A stretch of DNA of 64,000 bases from positions 594,439-658,438 of the forward strand of contig JALMQS010000326.1 of assembly GCA_024734495.1 (NCBI GenBank), read 5' to 3'. Below the pieces are notes generated by a model. It was not told the origin of the DNA. It saw only the letters and a program-made list of their open reading frames with translations, and made no database searches. This DNA comes from Forficula auricularia (lineage: Eukaryota; Arthropoda; Insecta; Dermaptera; Forficulidae). Position numbers and translations under genes: made by a program. The first letter of the stretch is position 1, and every line of letters begins with the position of its first letter. Positions 11,900-23,065 of the stretch are shown piece after piece.

Positions 11900-12055
11900 T
11901 GTACACAAAGTTTTAGAATTAGTTTCAATTAAGGAGGTTCTTTCGCTACAATCCACACAAAAAGTTTTAGCCTCGTGACCACTCTATAAATATGAACGGA
12001 ACTAAAATTTTAGGTTATGTTTTTTTAACGTGACTGTAGCACTCACACTGCGAAT
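11900..12055 (+). repeat. interspersed repeat shared with 61.5 kb
   Basis: Words such as AAAAGTTTTAGCCTCGTGACCACTCTATAAATATGAACGG and AACGTGACTGTA recur in reverse complement at about 61530-61640, inside the large hAT-type element. The nature of the repeat is unknown. Between 11326 and 11900 the sequence is AT-rich with nothing recognised. A C-run lies at about 12189-12206. Confidence 0.6.
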
Positions 12056-12279
12056 TTTTTAAGAATATTAAAATGACATTCTGATAAATTCTTTTATTCG
12101 GAATTTGTGGTTTTCTTTATCCTTAGATTGCTTTTGCAACAATTCAGCATTGATTCTACCAATCAGTTTTCAATAGAAACTACCTCCCCTGCCCCCCCCC
12201 CCCCCTTGGCGCCGCCCTTGTGATTGACTAAATCACTGACACCTCATCAAAACCTTTCGGTTACTTTAATCATTCTAGT

Positions 12280-12660
12280 GCCAAGAAATTTCGCATGCTT
12301 GTAGAGTTTGGAACACAAATAAAGGAAAAATTTCAAAAACCCAGACTTCCTCTCTTTCAACTCCTAAAATGAGGGGGTGAAAAGGGTAAATTTGCATCTA
12401 TTAAATATATGAAATGGGGGTCGGGTTAGACTAGGTGGTAGTGTGTCAGCCTGCTAACCAAGTGTAATCGGGTTCGAATCCGACTCGAGGCATCCGGCTA
12501 AAATCTGACCCCGGGGTGGTAGAGACAAATTAATAAATAATAAATAGTATCATAAATTGGCTTATGGCTAGAAAGGCCGAAAAGCCAAAAAAAAAATATA
12601 TGAAATAACTCTAGGACGCTAAAATTTGGAATAATGGAAGATTTTGGGGTAATAATAAAG
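12280..12660. repeat. old repeat split by a SINE
   Basis: The halves at 12280-12415 and 12594-12660 carry 'GGTAGAG(T)TTGG..CA..AATAAAGG' and 'CTAGGACGCTAAAATTTGG' words that resemble the tandem repeat at 54520-54760. A SINE (12416-12593) interrupts them. Confidence 0.5.
12416..12593 (+). mobile_element. tRNA-derived SINE family B with target duplication
   Basis: A 178-bp insertion flanked by an exact 13-bp direct repeat AAATATATGAAAT (12403-12415 and 12594-12606). The head carries an A-box-like GACTAGGTGGTAG and a B box GGGTTCGAATCC. The tail has AAATTGGCTTATGGCTAGAAAGG and ends in A-rich sequence. The head, tail and exact duplication show a recent retroposition. Family A has a different head and tail. 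Confidence 0.9.
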
Positions 12661-13690
12661 GAAAAATTGAATAATTCAGATGTGTGAAGAAAGTAGTTGT
12701 GAGAAAAGAATTTAAAGAAGGGAGGATTGAAGAGATATAATTTGAATTATTCTAATTTAACATTTATGGTAAAGAAAAAGAAATTGACTAAGAACGGTGA
12801 TTCCTGACAGGGTTCCGTGAAGACTGGGTTTTTACAATCGCGTGTCAGAGATCACAGAGAAATTGTATAAGAAATGTGTTAAAAAAATAATAATATTGAT
12901 AATTGGAGAAAAAAATGAAAACTTTTACAAAGCTGGGAACGTTGTTTGCAGTTTCAGTGAATTAATAATATTTAAGGCAATTTTCTTTATAGAACATTCT
13001 TTTTCTGCCTAACCCCTATTGTTTATTCTCCTAAATTAAAATTTATTCAAAAAACAATATATTTATTTTTGTATACAATTTATCGAAATGGTAGTAATTC
13101 AACAAACACCTGGTTCGATTGTTAATATTTTTTACTTTAGAAACGGATTAAAATCTCAATAAAATTATTCAAAAAATAATTTCTGCAATTTTGAACCTTT
13201 TAGTTCTAAAGCTATAAGTCCAAAATCTATTCAATTCTCCGCATTGGAAATATAAATATTTTAGTACAAGGATGAATTTTCTAAGTCTTTTCGTTCTTAA
13301 GTTATTGTGGGTATCTGAATGTAGACACACAGACAGAAAAAATCATGGTTGAAAATTATTTTTCACAACGTTTCAGACATTTAAAATTAAGCAGAAAATT
13401 TTTGAATTAATTCAATATTAGGTTCGACCAGCAGTAGTAATTTATCTGATTAACCCCATTTCATATTTGTAGTGACAATGAATTCAGTTTGTGGTAATAA
13501 ATAAATCAATATTGTCGGGCTCCCTTCTTGGCGAAGGGTGTAATAATAAATTATTTCGAGATATTTTAACGAAATTATATTTTTTAATTTATATATAGAT
13601 AAAATACTCATTTAAATAAAAGAATGATTTTTGTAGAAATTCAATTTTATTTTTATATTAAAATCGGAAAAATTATTCATTACTCTTTTT
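12661..13690. other. AT-rich stretch, no gene recognised
   Basis: No long frame, splice-flanked exon or RNA signature was found. About 13490-13680 has loose resemblance to the sequence at 14730-14990 (repeated TTATTT..CGGAAAAATTA words). Confidence 0.4.
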
Positions 13691-14403
13691 ACTTTACCTT
13701 ATGGCCAAGTATTGTAATCGTGCATGAAAAAAGTGTTTTTTTTCCTTCTTTTTTCGAAATATCTCAAAAACGGCTGAAACTATTTTGATTAAAAAATTGA
13801 GCGAAAACATGGCATTTCGCTCTACAAAAAAGCTCTAATAAGTGAACATCAAAAAAATTATATTTTTCGAGATAATAATTGTTTTGTCAAAATGTCTGTT
13901 AGTCCGTCTGGTTGTCCGGTTGTCCGTTAGTCTGTGCATTATCAAATTTTTGTGGACGAGCTAGCTCAAAACTAGTTTGAATATCGAAACCAAATTCTCA
14001 CACATAGTTTTGGTCCATTGAGATTAAGAGCTGATTAGATTTTTGGTGCATATCGACCCAAAAATTAAGGGGGTGGAGGGGGGGGGGGGGTTAAAAATTA
14101 AAAAATATAGGCTCTTGTACCAAACTCAACCAAATTTTGTATACATAATCAGTGGGACCCCAGAAGTCTAAAAATGCAAAAACTAACCGTCCAAAATGGG
14201 GGGAGGGGGGGTCAAAAAATGAAAATACAGGCTCTTGTACCAAACTCAACCAAATTTTGTATACATAATCAGTAGGCCCCCAGGAGTCTAAAAATGCAAA
14301 AACTAACCTCCCTCCCCTACATGATTATAAATAATTTTATTAAATATTAAATTTAGGTGAGGGGCCAGGTTGTATGGTAAAGTCAAGTGGATGGCCACAT
14401 CAG
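13691..14403 (+). mobile_element. interspersed repeat P, copy 2
   Basis: Same ends and internal words as the copy at 8402-9053. Two internal units carry GGCTCTTGTACCAAACTCAACC...GGAGTCTAAAAATGCAAAAACTAACC and are separated by G-runs (about 14078-14090 and 14198-14210). It ends AAGTCAAGTGGATGGCCACATCAG at 14403. Confidence 0.75.
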
Positions 14404-14479
14404 AACACGTCAGCTTTTTTTCTTCACAAAAGATTTTTTTTCGAAATATTTGAAGGGAAATATATTATTTAATCTATAT

Positions 14480-14995
14480 ATAAAGATTTGTTCAGAGAGA
14501 ATGGTGTAAGTTCGAGGGGAAACATATTTAATAAAATTAAAAATTTTAATTTAAAAAATATAAATTACGAGGTTTCACAAAAAAAAAAAGAAATTAAAAC
14601 CTGGCTTGTAATTTATATTTTTTAAATTTAAATTTTCATTTTATTACATATAAAGTATTCATTTAAATAAATGTATATGGTAATGATGAAATTCTATTTT
14701 CTAATCAAAATCGAAAAATTACTTATAAGGGGAACCAATTGTAAAATTTCCGCACTTGAAGAAGGGTACAATAAAATTTTTTCGGAATATTTTAAGAAGA
14801 ATTACTCATAAGGGCGACATTTTGTAATAATTTTCTTTCTTGAGAAAGGGTGAAAAATGAAATTTTTTTGATTTATTTTAACGACATTTTATTTTTTTAT
14901 GTCTATATAAAATTTTCATTTCAATAAATAATAGTATAAATTTCCTGAAAATGAAATTATATTTTCCATATCAAAATAAAAAAAAAATATTGGTA
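14480..14995. repeat. AT-rich foldback-like repeat
   Basis: TTAAAAAATATAAATTACGAGG at about 14550 is echoed in reverse at 14610-14650 (TTGTAATTTATATTTTTTAA), giving short inverted arms around a poly(A). A related unit beginning GAGAATGGT(A/G)TA lies at 27750-28215. No coding potential. Confidence 0.5.
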
Positions 14996-15004
14996 CTGGC
15001 CCTA

Positions 15005-16045
15005 GTTTTTTTTTTTGGTTTTTTTAATGCAATCGAATGCAAGAAGGGGTGCACCAGTAAAGATGTAGCCCCTATGGATCTCGAAAGACCCTTGCATTAC
15101 CGAAGAGAAGGGAAAGTTGATTAAGAGAGAGGGTGTAGACGCAGGTGTCTATGCACCCTGGTTTTGAAGGTTTGAAGATCATAGGTGCTGGGAAAGATAG
15201 AGGCTGGGAGAGAGTTCCAGTTCCTTGAAGTCATGGGGATATATGTATTCGCGAATGAAGTGGTCCGGCACTTTTCCAATTTGACAGCGAAAGAGTGTTA
15301 GGAGTCGGCAAAACGTGTGCTGCGTGCAAAGCATGCTTTGGGGGGAATTATTGATTTTATCTCGTCAGAGCACCTGCCGTGATAGTATCTATAGAAAAGG
15401 AAAAGGGCAGAGACATCTCTTCGATGAGCTAGCGAGTCGAGGGAGTCGGTGAGGGTAGAATCGTCAATTAGCCTGACGGCTCGTTTCTGGATTGCATCAA
15501 GGGTAGCAAGAGAATATTTTGAGGCTCCTCTCCACAGATGAGAGCAGTATTCGAGATAGGGGCGGATTTGGGCCTTGTAGATGGTGAGAAGTTGTGGGGG
15601 TTTGTAAAATCGCTTGGACCTGAATAAGAAGCCAATCTTCCTTGCTGCAGATTTCGCCACAGAGGAGATGTGTTCATTCCAAGACAGGTCAGATGCGACA
15701 GAGACGCCCAACATGGATAGGCTGTCACACATTTTCAGGGTATTCGAATCGAAGTGAATATCAGGGAAATCTCTATTTTCGGGCCTAGAAATTAGACAAC
15801 ATTGAGTCTTATTTGAATTAAAGTTAACTAAATTTTGAGAGCCCCATTTATTCAGTTTGTCTAGGTCGAGAGTAATTGAGGAGGCAATATTGATTCGATT
15901 ATTCGGGAGAGAGGGTTTGCCGTGTAGAGTGCTATCGTCGGCGTAACAATGAGTGGGGTTTGCCGTTTGATCAATAAGGTCGTTTATATAAATAAGGAAG
16001 AGTGTGGAGGAGATTACAGAGCCTTGTGGAGAACGATTCCACTGA
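15005..16045 (-). mobile_element. LINE family B, 5'-truncated, one nonsense codon
   Basis: The minus strand reads continuously from about 16040: the HCYADDSTLH reverse-transcriptase core (near 15930), then NLVNFNSNKTQCC, MLGVSVASDLSWNEHI, YLEYCSHLWRGASKYSLATLDAIQKRA and SLAHRRDVSA. At 15300 a TAA replaces the CAA expected in FADSQH. The family-specific 3' tail (GCAAGGGTCTTTCGAGATCC...CTTCTTGCATTCGATTGC, then poly(A) as plus-strand T) ends near 15005. It lies just downstream of the csw exons. Confidence 0.9.
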
Positions 16046-16241
16046 GAACCTAATCAGAAAAACAAGTATCGCTTAGCAAAAATCATTACCTGAAAATGTA
16101 ACCATTTCCTTCATGTTAACTAATACATGATATTATAACGAATTTTAATTTTTACAAAAAATCGCTTTTCACTCTTTCAGAAAAATTTTATACATCAAAT
16201 TCATTTATATATATATAGTATATTGTAAATGTAAAACTAAC

Positions 16242-19200
16242 CTTTCGGTGGTTGGGTCGGCACAATTTAATGGATATCGAAGTTCTATTGCTTCACCGTT
16301 CCTTTCGCGAAGTTGACCCTGGTTCTCGGTATAAAATTGCACTAATTCCGAAAGAGTGGCAAATTTTTCCCCTCCATAGAGATCATAAAAATCTCCAGTA
16401 TTTTGGATTTTTATATGTGTTACTTCTCCATTTCTTCTAAAAAATACATAAAAAAGTAAGATAATTTTTTGTTATTAATTGATGAATTTATTATCATGAT
16501 TAAAGTGCAGTTTAATGGTTTCACGTTCTGGACCACCGGTTCTTTAATAACTTAGATTTTAATGACATGTTCTACAATTTAGATATATAGATTTTTTTTA
16601 TAATATGTGAAAATATCACTGCTATATTCTCATTATGGTACAAGCCTTGCTATGACTATAGCGAAGGGTGAACCGAGACCAAATATCGTGTACACCTACT
16701 TCCACTTCCAAGTAGAAGGCAAATAGATGAAGGGGCATTATCTAATGAATTCCAAAATAATTCCACATAATTCCAAAGACGGTGTACATCTAATTCCAAT
16801 CGCGGTTCACCACTCGGACTATACTATATATATAGACATAACATTATGAAAATTTCAGATTTCTTTTAGAAAATTTTTTGGAGGATTCGGACACTTTTTG
16901 GAAATTACCATTTAAAAAATAAAATTTATTTTAAAAATAATTAAATGGAATACAACTGTTAAGTACTAAGATATTATAGTTGGGTTTAAATTTTTTATTG
17001 TGCAGAAAGTTATCAACATATAAGCTGTTAATATCAAAGTATTTTAGAATTATTGATGTATATATTTACCGGACTGATAGTGTGAAATCGCCAGGATTGT
17101 TACGACTTGGTCTGGCTAGAAAACTCCCATCGAATCCACGTTGCATCAACAATACCTCTGCTTCGATCCCATTTATTTTTGGATGGAACCATCTATAAAA
17201 TAATTCGAAATTAATTCCTATTATTAACTTAATTTAAAAATGTTAATTCATTAATCATTCTACTTTGAAGTTATATAATGTGAATATTTTTTTTTTTTTT
17301 TTTTGTAGATATCAATATGAAAATGTGAACAATTTCAGTTAAAAGTTACTTTATAATTGCATTATTATCTGAGGTTTTATTTCTGTTAATTTGATTATAT
17401 TTTTTATAAATTATAGTTTGAATATATTTTATTAACCAATTAATTTATGAATTGTTGAATTCGTTGAAATATTGACATATAAATTTAGATTTTACTAAAA
17501 CTTCAGATTCTATTGGGGGGTTTTTTCGCAACTTTTTTCGCTTTAAAAATTGGCGTTTTGTTTAATTTTTTTTTTCATAAAAATAATCTTCTCTTTTCAG
17601 TTAATGAAAATGCGTATCGAAAATCATATCCATATTCGCCATATTATGCTCTGGAATTCAGCACAGTCATTTCGCGATCTCAACCAACTTTTTGGGGAAG
17701 GAATAATCAGCAAAAGCCAGGATGAAAGATCGCACACACCACATTGCCTTCTTACAGTGGACGCCTTTCGGTATTCCTTTGGGTGAAACACCTGGCAAAA
17801 CGCAAACCTTCTTTCTTTTAACGTTTTTGAAGAGAAGCCACGATTCATCCCCGACGAGATTCTTCAGGAACGAAGTTTCCTCGTTTCTCTGCATCAAATC
17901 GATGAAAATTCGGGCACGTTCGGCTTTGTTGTTGGACGACCCATCCAGCAAATCTCCCTATTTTTCCGAGCTTTTTGAGACAATGAACAATGGTCGAACA
18001 CATTGAAATCTTCGGCTAACATTGTAGTTATCAAGCTTTCATCCTCTTCCACGGATGCCAAAAGTGCCTGGACGTCGAAATTTGATGGTCGACCTCTTCC
18101 TTCTTCATCTGCGAGGTTTGTGTCATCCGATTTGAACTTCTTGAACCATTTTTCAACTTGGCTTGCTGATTGTCCCTTCGCCAAAAAGTTCGTTGAGACT
18201 GTGCTGCATTTCAACCTTTCTCGAAGTGGTAGAACATAATATGGCGAATATGGATATGATTTTCGATACGCATTTTTATTAACTGAAAAGAGAAGATTAT
18301 TTTTATGAAAAAAAATTAAACAAAACGCCAATTTTTAAAGAGAAAAAAACGCAATAATTATGCACCAACCTAATAATAATGTTATAAATTTAATTAAAAA
18401 AAAAATTTACACATTGTGATCTTAGTGAAAAATTATCTTAATGATAATTATGTATATATTGCATGTCAGAGGGTTTCATCCCCTTGGGATCGAACCCAAG
18501 CGCTAACGTTGCTATCCGGGCTGTTAGCTTACCATAGAAATTAATTGCCTCCGACATACAGATATAATAAAAGCACATACAGATATAATAAATTTAAGGA
18601 AATAAGTGTTTATTTGAGAAAGATTTTATTCTCAAAATCAACTCGCGATATTTAATCAATTTTATTAACGAAAATCAATTTAGGTTAAATTAAAGATTTT
18701 AATAGATATGTTTATATTGCATGTAGGAGGGTCTTGTCCCCTCAGGAGTCGAACCTGCCAATTCAGCACGCTTTCCGGGCAATTAGTCAGACCCTTTTGG
18801 GACCATCACCTCCAAACATGCAACATACAACGAAAGCCAAAAATTTTCACTCCATTTAATTCGATTGGAATAGTAAAAAATTAAAACATAAAACCACAAC
18901 CCAAAATATATTGAGATTATAACAACTTTTCAAATCTTTCATTTCTGTAAAACTCAACAAAAACTCCCCTTAATAATAATACTTATAATATATTAGATAA
19001 AAAAAAATGGGTGGTTCCTAACAAGAGACGACTTTTCAATACAACCAAAATGCTTTCTGTAATGGAAATTAGTCCCTTAATAGGGAACACGTTTTAATTT
19101 TTATTTACAATTACAAAATACGCGATGTGAAAAACATGGTCACATAAAGAAAAATCTAATTCGATCCATGTTTTTTTAGAAATCGAAATTTCCTCTATCT

Positions 19201-21713
19201 TTCCATCTTCCTTAAGCCCTTCAATAAATTAAAATTAGGGTCCAGGCCAGTCCCTTCACAGAGGACAATAAACGATGAAAATATAAATAATTGGAACCAT
19301 TGTAATACTGGTTACAATATTAAGATATATATTTAATGAGTCTAAGTTAAATTAAATAGTGTACTCCAAAGAATGAAATCTTAGGCTTTTCTATTTCCTA
19401 TATGAAGTCTTGTGGACAAATTTACTGAGATTTTAGGAGGCTTGAGAGATTATAAATCCAAAGTGGCAAAGGTTAAGAGTAGAATACATTTTCTTTGCAG
19501 TGGAAACATAGTGGCATTTTCCATAAATTTATCACGAACCGGCTGGATAAGTTGAAGGGTGCAGTCCCAATAACAAACATTAAATATTCACAAGTTTTCA
19601 GTATGCAATTGGATAGATTGAAGATTACCATGTTGAGGGAATGTAAAATTAATGTTACCAATATACTATTGAAAAACTGAGGGTGAGTGGCTTGAATTTT
19701 GTTTCTTGATGGTATTGCAATTGTAAAGTTTTATGTGTTTGTACTTTTTAGAATGATGATGGCTTGAAAGTGTCAGCCGAAACTGTCTCTCGGCTTAAAA
19801 TAAAAAATTGATAGGACATAGAAGATTTTGTGTTTTCTTAAGAATCTTTTTTCTCCTTACGAGAACCTGATAACTGTTCTCACGGTTTTAATTGCCTCAT
19901 TTGAAATCAAATAAATAAAATAAACATCCTAGTACCAATATCTAATTAAAATAAATAGTTCATTATGCATTATAATAAAATTAAGAGATGTCGGTAGAGT
20001 ATTTTTTAAATATTTTTAATATATTTATACACTATTAAAAGAATTACAAAAGCAATACAATAAATAGAGATAAATAAAACTTTGAGTCACATTTGAAGAT
20101 TTTAAAGGTTTAGTCATTTATGTGATGCAAGAGTTATTTTTCTGTTAATATGCAACAAAAGATTGCCAGCTATAGATCAAGATAGACACTTGCTTGCAGT
20201 ACCTAAAAGAAGAAAGTGTTCAGGGGGAAGGTGTGGAGTCGAATGTTCATGATGGCTCAAGAATTCGATAGAGATGTTAGATTTTAAGAGATGAATAATT
20301 TTGATAAAGAGTATGAGGACTCGTTATCAAGTGAAGGTTTCTTGGTTTAACTAATGTCTGTTCCAATATGATTTTGTCATCGAAAATGACTAAACAATCA
20401 CTTGCAAACTCCAGAATTAAAGGTTAAAATGACATGGGTGTCGAAGAGGGTTGTTAACCGAAAATTATTATATTATAAGAGAAGTGATTTCTACTTGAGT
20501 AGAGTCAATAAAGCAAGTACAATGAATAATGTATTTTATAAGGGCTTAAGAGCATACAATAACATACCCGAATATATAAAAAAACTTAAGGCCCTAGTTG
20601 CATTCAAAAGAGAGATGAGGCTATTACTTTTGCCACAACAAGAGTAAAAAATCATCTCGTCAATTAGTATTTATAAACTGTATATACCTTGTTGTAAGGG
20701 TGGATATGTAGGTATATGTTGTGTATTATATATGTATTATTGTAAATATATATGTATATGTGTGTGTCCCATTATTTGTTTAATTGCATAGTGTAGAATT
20801 CACTCCTTGGTCTTGTCTCGTATGTATAATATATGTATATGTATATATATATATATGTGTGTATATGTTTATAGTTACTTATTGTCATGTATTGTGTATT
20901 ATACATTTGTATGTTTATTTTTATATGTTATATTTTAGAATGTATTAATTATCTCTATCTTTTGTATTTCAAAATTGAATGTATTATTTAAAAACAAATA
21001 TAAATATATTTGTTAATTGTATGATATATAGCAGAAAAAAGCTAATAAAGATTTATTATTATATATATATATATATAATACATGCAACCCCTAAGTTAAA
21101 AGTCAAATTTTAGATTAGAATAAAGAGAAAGCTAAAGTATAAAATATTTTTTGATTTTTTTTAAATTTAGAAAGGATTAAAGAAAATTTATTATGAAATC
21201 AAAATTTGGCAAGAAAAATAGATAAGAACTTTTCAATTATTTTATAATTATCATTGAGTGTATAAAATAATATTTGTAAGATGTTATTCTATTTGAAAAT
21301 AAATTGCTAAGGCTTTGAGAGATTAATTTAAAAATAAATAAAAGTGATTTAAAATAAATTAATATCAACTTAGCTCCATTAATCAAATGTGAAATAATTT
21401 CATTTTACAACTATAAACAATTTATATTAATAAATGGACCATATTTCTATACTTATAATCATAATTTTCTTAAATATATAAATTAAAATATTATTTATTT
21501 GAAAAATTATTTTCCTTTGATAAAAAAGATTTATTATTGAAATTTATAACATAGTAATCTAAATCAAAAAATATATAATTTAGAAATACTAAGAAAAATC
21601 TTTAACAAATATTAATGTCAAAATTTATTGAATAGGTAAACAAAATGACAGCATGTAAAAAATGACATTTCAGCTGATTTTATGAATGAAAAGACTAACC
21701 TTCTTGAGCCCAT
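16242..21713 (-). CDS. csw: SHP-2/corkscrew protein tyrosine phosphatase, first three coding exons
   Basis: Non-receptor tyrosine phosphatase acting in receptor tyrosine kinase/Ras signalling. Three minus-strand exons join in phase: 21713-21700 (ATG, MGSR plus two bases; donor GTTAGT), 17192-17070 and 16436-16242. The product starts [17 protein letters not shown] and covers the N-terminal SH2 domain, residues 6 to about 103, ending NCADPTTER just where the second SH2 domain should begin (WFHG). Numbering matches human SHP-2 exactly: phosphotyrosine-binding Arg32 in GSFLARPS, and Asp61, Ala72 and Glu76, which hold the inactive state in SHP-2. Every junction is phase 2. No continuation was found between 16241 and 1, so the second SH2 and catalytic domains should lie left of the window across an intron over 16 kb, or the locus is incomplete. 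Introns carry a MITE, a mariner, tRNA-like cassettes and a LINE fragment. The tiny first exon rests on phase and the MxSRRWFH match. Confidence 0.9.
16661..16817. mobile_element. MITE family A copy with 6-bp target duplication
   Basis: Sits in csw intron 2. Inverted ends (GCGAAGGGTGAACCGAGAC / complement of CGCGGTTCACCACTCGG) lie between exact ACTATA repeats at 16655-16660 and 16818-16823. The internal words (GTGTACACCTACTTCCACTT, GGCATTATCTAATGAATTCC) match the other copies. Confidence 0.85.
17513..18373. mobile_element. mariner derivative with two 5' ends facing each other
   Basis: The right end, read on the minus strand, starts TTAGGTTGGTGCATAATTA, a classic mariner terminus. Its first ~130 bp, including the transposase start ([13 protein letters not shown]), recur in opposite orientation at 17513-17648, and the similarity continues as protein ([14 protein letters not shown]) to about 17725. 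No true 3' end is seen. The left terminus is eroded. The element lies in csw intron 1. Confidence 0.85.
17667..18331 (-). pseudogene. mariner transposase remnant
   Basis: Two minus-strand frames carry recognisable pieces. 18331-17894 holds the N-terminal DNA-binding part ([30 protein letters not shown]). 17951-17667 holds [28 protein letters not shown], with the first catalytic Asp in GDESW, then [11 protein letters not shown] and HCKKAMWCV. Frameshifts separate the parts and part of the centre is deleted. The region with the second and third catalytic residues is absent, replaced by the inverted 5' arm. It cannot encode an active enzyme. Confidence 0.85.
18460..18559 (-). repeat. tRNA-like cassette with inverted ends, copy 1
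   Basis: Complementary ends (TGCATGTCAGAGG / GCCTCCGACATAC) surround a tRNA-like core whose minus strand has a B box GGGTTCGATCCC (complement at 18486-18497). No full cloverleaf with a normal anticodon stem was found by eye. A diverged sister lies at 18718-18822. It could be a SINE head or a tRNA pseudogene. Confidence 0.6.
18718..18822 (-). repeat. tRNA-like cassette with inverted ends, copy 2
   Basis: Ends TGCATGTAGGAGG and CCTCCAAACATGCA are complementary. The minus strand carries GGTTCGACTCC as a B box. It is parallel in plan to 18460-18559 with many substitutions, so the pair is an old duplication or two insertions of one family. Confidence 0.6.
18823..20401. other. csw intron 1, no gene recognised
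   Basis: AT-rich, with short unremarkable frames near 19473-19680. A patch at 19740-19880 has the look of a LINE or SINE 3' end but matches nothing else in the window that I can see. Confidence 0.4.
20402..20647 (+). mobile_element. non-LTR retrotransposon C-terminal fragment
   Basis: An 81-codon frame reads ...[40 protein letters not shown]. The FYKGL..YN.(I/L)P...K pattern is typical of the extreme C-terminus of insect non-LTR reverse transcriptases. It is a different family from A, B and C here. It ends in a proper stop and is followed by GT/AT-rich microsatellite sequence (20690-20880). Confidence 0.6.
20651..21699. repeat. AT-rich csw intron sequence with microsatellites
   Basis: Contains TATATGTATATGT-type runs at 20690-20880 and an (AT)n run at 21058-21077. 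No gene, splice-flanked exon or transposon terminus seen. Confidence 0.6.
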
Positions 21714-22240
21714 TTAAAAGATCAAAAATGTTAAAATGAAGAAAGATTTATCGTAAAATATTGTAAAAACACAATAAGAGGTACACCATGGCCTGTTATT
21801 ACATCAATCAAGTGATTGTGGCTACTTTTATTGCATAGTACTTTGTGTGTGAGTTAGCTGTACAGAGAGAAATCAGGGTTGCCAAGTTTATTAGACTTTC
21901 CCCTGAGATGTACTTAGCGAGTATACTACTTTAGGTACTTTTATAGTACCTCCTTATTTTATTTTTTATTTCAATTTATCAATGAAGTTAAAGATTAAAA
22001 ATAATTTATGTAGTATATTCAGAATTTTTGGGAGGGTGAGACGGTCATTTTACTAGTTTATATATTTATATAAAGAATAAAGCAGGCGGATTTCTAGGGA
22101 TGGGATTGATATGCTCGAACTCTTACCCCTCCCTGAAAATATCTGACCATTTCCAATGTTTTATTTTCTTATTACTTTAATACTAAATTAAAAAAAAGAT
22201 TAATAATAAAATTCTATGCAAAATAGAAAACTTTTGTCCT
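21714..22240. other. region 5' of csw
   Basis: It should hold the csw 5' UTR and promoter (transcribed leftward), but no TATA box, initiator or further exon can be singled out. AT-rich and without recognisable repeats. Confidence 0.35.
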
Positions 22241-22242
22241 AT

Positions 22243-22718
22243 GTCTTTTTTTTAATGAAAATGATGAGAGGAATTACACCAAAAAAAGTGCATCCCCTAA
22301 AGGTATGGGTTGGCCCCTCCATCGTGAAAAGAAGAAGAAGAAGAGGGGATTTTATGGGCTGGGTAGGGGTAGAAGGTATATCTGTGAATACAGGTCTTAA
22401 CCATCTGAAGGTTATATATCGTGAGGAAGACGGTTGCTGGGAGCGAGTTCCAGTCTCTGGAGGTCATAGGAATAAAATAGTTGGCGAAAGCACTTTTGTT
22501 CGATTTTTGTCCAATTTTACATTGAAGCGTTAGAAAACCGTGTGTTTCTCGTAATGAGGGCTTTTGGGGGATAAATGATTTAAGGTCAAGAGAATGCTTG
22601 GAGGCCCTCTCCACAGATGAGAGCCATATTCGAGGAAGGGACGAATTTGAGCCCTATACAGTGTAAGAAGTTGACTGGGAGTAAAATAGCGCATGGAGAC
22701 CAAGCTTGCACGCTGCAG
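22243..22718 (-). mobile_element. LINE family A, internally deleted
   Basis: Read on the minus strand: SLQRASLVSMRYFTPSQLLTLYRAQIRPFLEYGSHLWRG, then a jump to FANYFIPMTSRDWNSLPATVF, then the family tail CTTTTCACGATGGAGGGGCC. The part between RASKHSL and the FIPMTSRDW block is deleted. Poly(A) appears as plus-strand T at 22243-22251. It meets an oppositely oriented LINE at 22718. Confidence 0.85.
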
Positions 22719-22935
22719 ACTTTCTGGAGAGTGGAACTCCATTCCCCGCATCTTTCTTTCCGAAAACATAAAACCTTCAGTTTTTCATGATCCTCATCGA
22801 CAAGTACCTTCAACTCAGATTCAATTCCTAAAATTTCATTTTATCCTTCTCCTTTTCACAACGCAAGGATCTACCTCGGATTACAGAGGTTGCACCTTCT
22901 TGGTATAAATAAAACCTTCTTCCATCAATAAAATA
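22719..22935 (+). mobile_element. LINE family C 3' end, head-to-head with family A
   Basis: Reads as the DWNSLPA.FFPKT.NLQ.F end of the LINE protein with decay, followed by the family C tail (CTTTTCACAACGCAAGGATCTACC...TTGCACCTTCTTGGT) and an A-rich end. Confidence 0.6.
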
Positions 22936-22950
22936 AAAAATATAAAAAAT

Positions 22951-23027
22951 TATTTATTGGACTGCCTCATCGATATCCACTTAATTCACTTATCAGTCCG
23001 TCTCCAAAAATTACTCCAATCTTATAA

Positions 23028-23060
<33 letters not shown>
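22951..23060 (+). repeat. half copy of the ATAD3-intron foldback, plus (AT)n
   Basis: GGACTGCCTCATCGATATCC...CAGTCCGTCTCCAAAAATTAC matches the right end of the palindromic element at 30752-31205. An (AT)n run follows at 23032-23060. Only one arm is present. Confidence 0.7.
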
Positions 23061-23065
<5 letters not shown>

